Positions 50,901 through 62,900 of a stretch of DNA of 64,000 bases are shown one piece after another. Position numbers and translations under genes: made by a program. The stretch is from Sinotaia quadrata (taxonomy: Eukaryota > Mollusca > Gastropoda > Architaenioglossa > Viviparidae): NCBI GenBank assembly GCA_028829895.1, contig CM054177.1, positions 34,187,064 through 34,251,063 of the forward strand. Reading direction: 5' to 3'. Positions within the stretch are counted from its first letter, which is position 1, and every line of letters begins with the position of its first letter. The notes under the pieces are model-generated. The model did no database searches, was not told the origin of the DNA, and saw nothing but the letters and a program-made list of their open reading frames with translations.

Positions 50901-53900
50901 ACCTAATGTTTTCTCTATCTGCCCCTCTTTCTCTTATCATAGCTGATTTCTTTACAGTGCAGATTTTTTCTACAAACAGTCAAGTAGTTATTTTCATATG
51001 TGTGATATAAACAGTCACATAGTTATTATCTTGCATAGTAGTATTCGTGTATATGATACAAGTGTAACAGTCAAGGAAGTAGGTGGTAGTATTGTAAAGA
51101 TGAAATGCCATTGGTCATCACTATCCTGTTCAACAGACACCAAATGTAAAGGGAGCAAGGGCGGGGTCCTGGGTGTGTGGATAACTAGATGTGATGACTG
51201 AGTCGTTGGATGTTATCTTCTTGTCTTCTGCATGCAGCGCCATTTATACAAATTCACAAAATGAAGCACACATGTTCTTTGTAATAATGATCATTTTATT
51301 TTTTATAAAACAACATCTCTGGACTGACAGGACCAGGACAGCAAACAATTAAATGGTACATTGCATAAAATGTCTACCTTTTTATAATGCACTCATATTA
51401 TGAAGCAACAGTGTTTTCTTTTGCTGTTCCTATGAGTTCATACATCTCTTTGTTTCCTTCTAATTTCTACACTGTATTCTTATTTTCCTGCAAAACTATC
51501 CTTGAGCCAAACTTAAGTCCCTATTGTATTAAGGAGTAATTAGTATGTTTTAATGTCTTTGTTTCTGTTTTTTTATGAATATAGATAACAAGAAAATGTT
51601 TCTTATTTTCATAATAACAGAGATATTATTTTATTAATACTGTATGTGAATACAGTGCTTTAATGTGTTTTCTGCCTTTTGTGTTTTAAATTTTCTCTTC
51701 TTTTTTCAGATTGTTGCAGAGAAGCAAAAATTCAAGAAAAATCCACACAACTATGCCATGAAGAAAACTCAGCTGCTTAAACACAAGGCAAGAAAGTGAC
51801 TACCCATATAATTATCTTTTGATTAGTTATGTTTATTAAATATAGTTGTAACCAGTTGTCACATTACAGCATTATGATTGATTTAACATTCTTGAATAAT
51901 TCTTTATCCATTAATTTATGGGTCCACGGGTCCTTAGTTTGATTTTAGTCTATGTTAGTACATAGTGTTAACAACTATCACTGTTATCATTTGTTAGAGA
52001 GAGAATCATTGTATTAGAATTATACTGTGTACAGTGTTAACAACTATTAGAAAGAGAATCATTGTATTAGAATTATACTGTGTACAGTGTTAACAACTAT
52101 TAGAAAGAGAATCATTGTATTAGAATTATACTGTGTACAGTGTTAACAACTATTAGAAAGAGAATCATTGTATTAGAATTATACTGTGTATAGTGTTAAC
52201 AACTATTAGAAAGAGAATCATTGTATTAGAATTATACTGTGTACAGTGTTAACAACTATTAGAAAGAGAATCATTGTATTAGAATTACACTGTATGCATT
52301 GTTAACAACTGTTAGAGAATGATTGTATGTTAGAATTACACTGCATAAAATGTTAATTTCTGTTAGAGAGAATGATTGCATTCAGAATTATACTGCAAGC
52401 TGTATTAATGTTAGAGAAGAATTACAGTGTACTGTTTTAACAACTGTTAGAGTGTTAACAGCTGTTAGATAGGGTATTAAATAGAGTATGATTGCATTAA
52501 GAATTAAATGCACATAGTTTTGGCATCTGTTAGAATATTGACAACAGTTAGAGAGAGAATGGTTTATATTAAGAAGTACACTGTATGCAGTGTTAATAAT
52601 TGCTAGATAGAGTGTTAATAACTGTGAGAGAATGGATGTATTAAGGATTACACTGTTTGCAGTGTACTGTTAGAGTTTAATAACTGTTAGATCAAGGCTG
52701 ATTGTATTAAAGATTACACTGTACACTATGTTAACAACTGTTAGAATTTTAGCAAATATAAACATTGTAAAATTCTATAAATTTGGAGCAAAATTGAGCT
52801 GTCAAAAAGCAACTTAGTAAGAAAACAAATTAAAAACTGCTTAGAAGTACAAACTTTCAGACTTTTATTGGTCACTAACTGAGAAAACAGATCTGTTTGC
52901 AGAATCAACCAGCAATAAATACTCAAAAATACACTAGAAATCATGAATGTTTTGATAATGGTTCCATAAACATAACAAATAGAATATGGTTCCATAAACA
53001 TGACAAATAGCATATTGTTTCATAAGCACAACATATAATATTGTTTCATAAGCACAACATATAATATTGATTCATAAGCACAACATATAATATTGTTTCA
53101 TAAGCACAATAAATAGTATGGTTTCAAAAGCACAACAAATAGAACATGATTGCTTAAGCACAACGAAGAGAAAATGGTTTCATAAACCACAACAAATAAA
53201 ATATTTTATTAAGCAAACAATTATCTTCCTATTTATTATTTTTTTTTAATTTCTTAATTTAACTTGTTCTTAATTATAATTATTTTATTGAAATAATTTT
53301 ATAAGATTAAGCCAATTCCATTATTATTTTATTGAAATTAAAGTTCTTATCTGAGAAAATCATCTTCTACATAATCTATGTTGCAGGAGGAAGCAGAGAC
53401 TTCTGGTGATCATGAAAAGCTAGCTAAAGTCAATCAAGAGCTTGAAGAGCTTGAGGAAAGAGCCATAGAGCTAGATCGCAGACGGACTAGCAACATCAAT
53501 TCTATTAGGTTAGTTGAATGATGATGATGTTAATGATGTTGGCATTAGAGCCACAAAAATATCTATGTGATTTATGGTATTAAATAAATGACATTCCGGC
53601 ACAGAAGGTCCATATTAATAGAAATAACAAAGTACACACTTTTTCTTTCATTACTAAAAAATTAATTAACTCAGGCGCAGATCCAGACAGATCATCTGTG
53701 TTGATAGATAAAATATCCAAAATAAATCTTTTGTGTAAATGCCAGCATATAGTGTCATTTTTTTGGTGACATTTATGTTATTTAGGCAAATGAATGAATA
53801 ACTTCTCTTTAAATCATCTATAAAATTACTCAACAAAATCTGGTAGTACTGGTCAACAAGAAAAGTAAAATAGAAAACTCAGTTTGTCACTTACCTTTGT

Positions 53901-56900
53901 GTTCTACTCATTCACTGACTCCTAATTCATTCAGAGTATGGACATAAAGGCAAAGATGAATTCATAGTTCTTAATTCCTTATCCTTTTCACAAAAAATTG
54001 CTGTCACGTAAATGTTTATGGCTGTTTTAATTAATATTAATTCTCATAAAGAAATGCTGGTGGTATTATGAATATTGCCAAAATTAGTTTAAAATAGTTT
54101 GACACATTAGAAAAATCATTGTGAACAATTTTTGCATTTGAAATGTCTTGAAAAAAGCCAGCTGAGAATCAGTTTGACATGTTGCAAAATGGTGTGATGA
54201 TATCTAATTTCAGAAGGTTATTTCTTTCCACATTCTGTGAGATAAAACATTAGCATTACTTTTTAGCTTTCATGACAGTCACTAAGGGTGTAAGTGTCAG
54301 AAGAAAAGCACTATAACCCCCCCCCCCCCCCCATAAATTAGGACAAGTGTGAATTCACTGCAGTTGTATATTTCGGACTAGAGCCAGACATTACTCACTG
54401 CAGTCAGCTATGTATTTCAGACTAGAGCCAGACATTGAAATGTAAGGTGACATAATCAGTTCATTACTCACTGCAATCAGCTATGTGTTTCAGACTAGAG
54501 CCAGACATTGAAATGTAAGGTGACATAATCAGTTCATTACTCACTGCAATCAGCTATGTATTTCAGACTAGAGCCAGTCATTACTCACTACAGTCTGCTA
54601 TGTATTTCAGGCTAGAGCCAGACATTACTCACTGCAGTCACCTATGTATTTCAGACTAGAGCCAGACATTGAAATGTAAGGTGACATAATCAGTTCTATC
54701 TGCAGTGTTTAAAATCCAGTGACATTTATTCAGAAAATATCGAGAAAAAAACAGAAAGAATCATTAAAATAGTTTAAATGAGAGAACACCAATCAGGTTA
54801 CAAAAGTTTAGAGGTATCATCTGTGAGAAGAATGCAAATATTCTGATTCACCTTAGCTTCAGGTATTCAAGATATGCTGTGCTTGAAAGAGATCAATCAA
54901 AATCACTTGATTTGTTAGTAATTTTCAAAATTTAGTGGTTGTGTGATCGTTGATATTGATTCAGTTAAAGTTAAGGCTTGAGATGTTCTTTAAGAGATAG
55001 CAAGAACAACGCATGCTTTTTCTATCACTAATTTAGTTTATAACCAGGTATCCAGGATTTAACATTAGCAGTTCATAAGGACTTTGTATCAAGAATAAAA
55101 AGAAATGGAATAAGAATAATTTTATAAGACACCTTAACAAAGATTATCAGGACTGGGACTGACTGTTTTCTCTCACTTTGAAATGTGCTAAACTAAAATA
55201 AAACACTACGATGTTAAAAACTTGCTGCATATAGTAAAGCAAAATATTATAGTTTATAACATCAAAGGTAATGAATAACAAGTATAAAAACTGAAATGTT
55301 CAGCACCCAAAGCAGAGAGGTTATTAATAACTTTTAAGAGGGTAGTTTTATGCTGTGACAAAAGCAAAAGTCAGTTAAAATTCCTGGGAAAATATATAAA
55401 TTTAAATGAGAAGTTTTTTTCAGTTTGTTTATAAAACAACTTTTTTGAAGACTTTTGACATTATTTAGTAACTGGGCAGTAGACTTTAATTGTGTTGAGT
55501 TAAAGGTATATTTTTGTAAATGAAGATTATAAATAAAATAGATCAGAAAGCAGTGGAAAAAATTACCAGTTCAAAGGGAATTCTTTATATATTTTTAGGG
55601 CAGGCAGCATAACATAACAAAGCCCATTTGTGCCAGCAACTTTAGAACTGATAGACATAGCTTCTCCAGCAATCTATCCTAACAGAAAACCAAGCAAGAC
55701 TTGGCAGAGAGAATAGAAACACTTGCAAATTCACAAAAACCACCATTTTAGGTCAAGTTTGGAAAAAGCATGCAGCACACAAAAATGAAGAATCATCAGA
55801 CCAGGATGAAACATTAACTCACTCTGAATCATGCACTGAGAGACTTGAGGTTATTTTGACCAATCTCAGAAAGGATTACTAAATTCCAGCCACTCACTAA
55901 TGAACCTATCACCATTAAGCAACAATCATCAACTTAAAAAAAAATATCAACTAAAAAATTAACAGCACTTTCAACATTTTAAAACTAGCATGGCAAGAAG
56001 AAGAATTTGAAGCATGTCACTGTATACAACAATAAGCAAAAATTAGAAATCACTAACTAAAGGCAGTAAACGTGGGGGGAAAAATCAAAAATCAACAAAT
56101 AGGAAGATGCAATTTGAAAAGACTCACAGTCAACAGAGAAAGCAATTCAAAAGCAAAGAATAATTCCATCCAAACAGCTGTCATAGAAATAGAAATGTTT
56201 TCACAGATTAAAAAAAAATTATCTCTTTCGGGAAGCCATGATTAGGAAAACAATTAGCATTGCCAATACTCAAACTATCAAACTTTTCTAATGTGTCATG
56301 ATCTATCATGAAAGACAAGCAGCACCAAACCATTCAAGAAATAGAAGTAAGTCTAATGACAAATTACATAATATCAGAATGGAAGCCTCTATTGACAAGT
56401 ATATAAGGGCCTTGATGCCTCACCTGTCTCATTTATACAAGAATTACCAGAAAATAACAATACAGTGATCAAGAAAAAATAATTTTAGAGACTCGCTATG
56501 GCACCTTTAGTGAAGAAATTAGATTTAGTTGGCTACACCAAATAAGGAAAAAGAAGAAAGTGCAAAGCCAAGGAAAAATAGAAAAACACCACTTCCTCAC
56601 ATCGGAAAAGCTCAAAGAGCCAACACTAGCATTCCCCAAAAGGATAAGCTAAAGATCAGGAAAACTAACATCAACATAAACATCAATACTATTATCAGAA
56701 AAACAGATAGCTGCAATAATGATAATGGAGATACTTCAACCAACCCATTGTGGATGTGTTACAACTCATACTAGACCACTGACCACTTGCTCCATTATAC
56801 AGGAAAATCCCAATGGAAATTACTAGGGACAGCCTCAGAAATAACAAAAAATAATAGAGCTGCAAAATTCCAAACCACACCAACTGACCAACAGACAAAT

Positions 56901-59900
56901 AATCTCTTAACTCTGGTTTATTTACCTCCTTTACCAAGCCAACCCCCCCCCAAAAAAAAACAAACAAAAAACATTTAGTGTCATAGCAGACAAGTATCAC
57001 AGTATGCCCTGGAAAAGTGTTATATCACTTATCTTATATCACTGATTCAAATATATGAGCAAAACTGTGAGATGCCTGTTTAATATCATCATAAACATCA
57101 TCACAGTTGCACAATAAACAGTATGGTTTGAACCTTGTGAAGATTGGCAGTTTTCATAATATATTTCACTCTTTTCCACTTTAAAAAAAAAAAAAGAAGG
57201 TGAACATCAGTAATGGTGTAAATGATGTATACTTATTACAAACATATATTTTCTTACGTTAATTTCCTATTTAAAATAAAATTAATATATTCACTTATAA
57301 AACAATTTTTAGTTGGTTGTTAGAGCATTGCATTGATTTAAGACAGGCATTCAATATTTTTGTTTCTATGAAGACAAATCATCAGCTCTTTTGTCATTTG
57401 TGTTCATTCCTTATCTTCCTTAGCTACATCAACCAGAGGAATCGCATGCGCAGTATAGTTGATGCAGAAAATGCTTTAAAAGTGGAAGTTGGTGAGATGA
57501 AGACTGCAGTGGCTGATCCCTTTACTCGACGGCACTGCAGACCTACTCTTGTTACAAGGGTAAGTTATAAACTACAGACCTATTCTCATTTAAGGTTAAG
57601 CATATACTGCAGACCTATTCTTATTATAAGGGTTAAAATATATACTGCAGACCTACTCTTGTTATAAGAGTAAGATATATACTGTAGACCTACTCTTGTT
57701 ATAAGAGTAAGATATATACTGCAGACCTATGATTTTATGATATTTAATAGTTTGTATTGAAAATTAATCCCCATTAACAAGTATAATTGGGACCATTCCA
57801 AAATAATTATAAAATCCTCTCCAAAACAAAAAATATACTAGGCCTATATAGTTAGTGTAAAACACATGGCACAATAACTGTGCAGACCGAGTGCGCCCTG
57901 GCTTGTAATAATTGATTTTTATAATAAATAAAAGCACTCACTGTTGTTATCATTTTAAACAAATAACAGAGCCAGCAATGTTTGAGTAATAAGAATGAAA
58001 AGTGCTAGAGATCATAAACACAGTTCAGATTTGACTGTTTACTTGCGTTAGGATATTCGACGTTTTACATTAAAAGCTGTTAATTAAGCATAAACTTTGA
58101 AACCAATTTTTAAAAGTATAAATAGTTAACTAAAATCACTTGTAATAATGCATAAACTAAGAAAACAAGCAATTAATCAGTGTTGAGAGAACGTGAGAGT
58201 TTAGAGAAAAATAACGTGATCTTCTTGCAGAGTTGCTGAACAGTGAAATGAAACTCTCATATCTTATATCAGCCAGACAGTTGAAAAGTGCCACTTTTGA
58301 GTATGATTTGATTGGTTATTTCAGGCCACTCTAATCTGCTGAATTTCTTATTTTAAAGGAAGAAAAGGTACATCAGAACACTCGGGATAAAATAAAATTG
58401 TTGAAAAACTTGAAACACACATACAGAATGTTGTATATAATATAGCCACACATTGATGAAAAATGAAAAATTCCCGACCCAGTTATGGGTAACCCATACT
58501 AGTTGACAAGTATGATATAAGTAATAAAGTCTATGAAATTATTTACATTCAGTAGAAAATCCCTAGATAATTACATTTTATATTTGTTTTAGCCAGAAAG
58601 TATGTAATAATATTGATGAAAAAGGAAATCTGTGGTTTTTGGTTATGATGCATAAAGCTGACATGGTTTTACTGGTAAATTTTTCTTAATTGACATTCGA
58701 ACTGTAGTACTGTATGCTACATCGTACACATTGCTAGTCCTTTATTTTAGTACTAGATTACACTAGTTAGATAACTTATTTCTCAAAATAAATCAGCAAT
58801 AAATAAAGTATATATAATAAAACATTGGGATATTATTATTATGGGTCAGGATTTGTAGCCAGGAATATCAGACTGCATAAGCATGTTGCAACTTTTTCTT
58901 ATTTATTCCAAAACAGTTTGTGTGGATGGATGTTGCTACACCAATGTTTGTCAGTTTTTTATTGATAAAAATGTACATTGTTATTTAGATATACATTATT
59001 TATATCAATCATATACCTGTATTAAATAATAAAGTTTTAACAGTTGCCTAATGCATCATTAATGTGTCATTGTTTTCATTCCACAGACAAGAGAAGCTGA
59101 TGAAATGCTAAAGATTCAAAAACAGGTGCTATATTTACAATTATTCCATTGAAAATAAAATATTTGTTTTAGACTTATTTAAACAATCATATCATTGAAA
59201 TAAACTTAGTAAGAACCTTTTATGTTGCATGATGTCAGATTTACTAAAAACATTAACTGGATTGAAAATAGGCCACTTTACTCTCAGTACTGCTTATAGA
59301 TTGGAATTTGTCATAGTTATTAAAATCATTTAGATTGAAATTAGATCAGATTTATCAGGTGCCATTTACTTACTGAAATTAGTTAATTGGTTCATCTACA
59401 TAGATTAAAATGAGGTGAGATTTATTAAATCCATGTACTTATATATACTGACTTAGTTAATTTTGCCATGAACTATTTATTTTAAAATTGAAATTAGGTC
59501 AGAGTAATAATTTTCTAATTTCTTTAGATTGGATTTGTTACTTGCAAGATATAAATAAACAATGAGCTAGAATTTTACAGGCTCCAACCAGTTCCCAGTC
59601 TCCTGCACCAAAAGTAGAGGGCACAGTTGGTCCATTACAACTTGCTGTTACAACCACAGATAAAAAGGTGATATTTTTTAGTTGGGTGCAGGTGTTTTGA
59701 AATTATATGTGAAAATGGAAGGATGGGGATTTATCTTCAAGTACTTTTGTGTTCATGACTAGTTTAGAGAGAGTGCCCACTGACTATTTGTTGAGTACTT
59801 TTGTGTTCATGACTAGTTTATGTATACATATATATTTATAGAGAGAGCCCACTGACTAGCTATTTGTTGAGTATTTTTGTGTTCATGACCAGTTTATGTA

Positions 59901-62900
59901 TACATATATATTTAGAGAGAGAGTGTGTGTGTACACTGACTATTTGTTGAGTATTTTTGTGTTTGTGACTAGTTTACAAATACATATATGCCTCACTGTT
60001 GAGTATTTTTGGGTTCATGACTAGTTTACATTTATATATATATGCCCCACTGTTGAGTATTTTTGTGTTTATGACTTATTTCTATACATACCCAACACCC
60101 ACCGACTATTGAGTACTTTTGTATTAATGACTTGTTGATTTTTTTTATAAACAGCTCACTATCTTTGGAATATTTCGTGTTCATGATTTGTTTATTTCCA
60201 TCCATATAGCCCACTCTCTGTTGAATCCTTCTGTGTTCATGACTAATTTATTTTTATACATACAGCCCACCTACGATCTGTTGAGTACTTTGTGTTCATG
60301 CCTGTTTTATTTCTATGCTTTTAGCCCATTATTTGTTGAGTCCTTTTTGTTCAGACTTTTAGTTTATTTTTATACATACAGCCCACTGACTATCTGCTGA
60401 GTATATTTGTGTTCATGACTGATTTATTTCTTTATCTACAGCCCACTGACTATCTGTTGAATACATTTGTGTTCATGACTGATTTATTTCTTTATCTACA
60501 GCCCACTGATTATCTGTTGAATACATTTGTGTTCATGACTGATTTATTTCTTTATCTACAGCCCACTGACTAGCTGTTGAGTATTTTTGTGTTTATGACT
60601 GGTTTATTTCTCTATCTACAGCCCACTGACTAGCTGTTGGGTACTTTTGTGTTCAGACCAGTTTATTTCTCTACACAATCTACTGATTATCTATTGAGGA
60701 CTTTCGTGTTCAGACTGGTTTATTTCTATACATACTGACTATCTGTTGATGACTTTTGGTTATTTCTCTACACAGCCCACTGAATATCTGCTGAGTACTT
60801 TTGGTATTCAAGCTGGTTTATTTCAGCCATTGACTATCTGTTGAGTACTTTTGTGTTCACGCTGGTTTATTTCTATACACAGAGCCCACTGATTATCTCT
60901 TGAGTATATTTGTGTTCAGACTGGTTTATTTCTCTATGCGCAGCCAACTATCTGTTGAGTACTTTTGTGTTCACGCTGGTTTATTTCTATACACACAGCC
61001 CACTGATTATCTATTGAGTACTGTGACACCAACGCCACTTAGTGGATATGATTATTATTAATTAATTAATCATCCAAAACTAATTACAAGTTATAAGAAT
61101 CTTGATTTATTTTATTAATGATCCTCCAGCAGACACCACTCTCTCACATGGTGGATATGTGGGCGCTGTAAACATTTTCTCTTTCCACAATATAAAGATA
61201 AACATTTACCATCACTCAATATTCTGTAGGTAGAAAATTTCTTACTAAAGGAGAAGACAAATCCATCTTTAATCTATATTGATCAAGCCCCCATCCACCC
61301 ACTTTCTTCTCCAACATAAGTTTATCAATATGTGTAAGAAGGTCAATAAATTTAACAATAAATTTATTAAATCAACAATCAAATATACATATGACAATTA
61401 CAATGAAAATGTTTACTTGACATCAATATTTCCATGAAACCTTGTTTGAATAATTTATCTGTTTAAATAGTCTTGTATCCTAAATACAATTCAACTATAG
61501 TGTCATTATAAATCACAGGAGAGTTCTTATCAGAGAACAGAAATGGAGTTATTAGAGAAAGCGATAATAGTTTTTACATAACCTGGATTAAGCGCTGTCT
61601 TTTGTCTACTTTTGCAATGTCACAAGACTATTGTCCATGTCAACATGTGTCTCTCTCCGCACACTCTGAAAACACTGTTGTTATTCTCTTGAAGTCAACT
61701 TGAGCGCCCTCTTTCACTGTCATTTCCATAAAGTAAAATAATTCTAGCAATTTCTTGCCTGATGTAATCAGCATATATTGCCACCATACATCAAGGGAGT
61801 ATAGTGTATTCCTATACACTTATACACACTGCTTCCCCCTCTACCACAGTTGGTTGTAGCATTTTAGAAAAAGCAAACCAGGAGGTTCAAATCATACATA
61901 TAGAAAATGAAAAGGCTGCTTCACCTCTCTATCGCTTTATAACTCCATTCTTCCTTACATTCCAGTCTCAGCTAACAGCTTGATGGTGAGACCAGACTTT
62001 GCTGCTACTTCAAATTCAAGCGATCAGAGAATAGAATTTTCTAATGCAGGTATTTTTTTTGGTCTCAGTCCATTGGCTGGGCCTTGGTCTAATAAATCTT
62101 AACCATTGGATGATAAAACTACTCACCCAGTTGAACTAGTTTGCATTACATCAGTAATTTCTAGCATATTCTTAGCTAGGGGTTGTTTACTTCCAACTCT
62201 GACACTTACAAAATTACCATCATAAGGAGTCACAAGGTTGGGTTACTCTGACAATTTAAATAGCAATTAAGTATTAAAAATAAAGATAGGCAAATTTACT
62301 CTGCTACAAGTATTTTTATGTTCAGGCTGTATTTTTATTTCTATACATATTTCATAGCTCATTGACTATCTTTTGAGTACTTTTGTGTTCAGGATGGTTT
62401 ATTTCTATACACACAGCACACTATCTATCAAGTACTTTTATGTTAGGCTGGTTTATTTCTATACACACAGCACACTGACTATCAAGTACTTTTGTGTTAG
62501 GCTGGCTTATTTCTATACACACAATACACTATTGAGTACTTTTGTGTTCAGACTGGTTTATTTCTATACATGCAGCCCACTATCTATTGAGGACTTTTGT
62601 TTCGGACTTTTTATACACACAGCCCACTGACTATCAAGGACTATTGTGTTCAGACTGGTTTATTTCTCAAAACACAGCCCACTAACTATCTCTTGAGTAC
62701 TTTTGTGTTCAGACTGGTTTATTTCTCTACACCCACTGACTATCTATCGAGTACTTTTGTGTTCAGGCTGGTTTATTTCTCTACACCCACTGACTATCTA
62801 TCAAGTACTTTTGTGTTCAGGATGGTTTATTTCTTTACAAACAGCCTAGTGACAAACCTGATGGAGGAGACCACATTGTTTCAGAAGACTTATTTGCAGT

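Larger units (their letters stand above)
53509..57423 (+). other. RTF1 intron 12 with tandem array and A-rich segment
   Basis: A 3.9-kb intron. It has a C-run at about 54316-54332, a tandem array at 54340-54690, and an A-rich segment (about 55600-57000) that may be a decayed retroelement. No host exon was recognised between the phase-2 sites. Confidence 0.55.
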
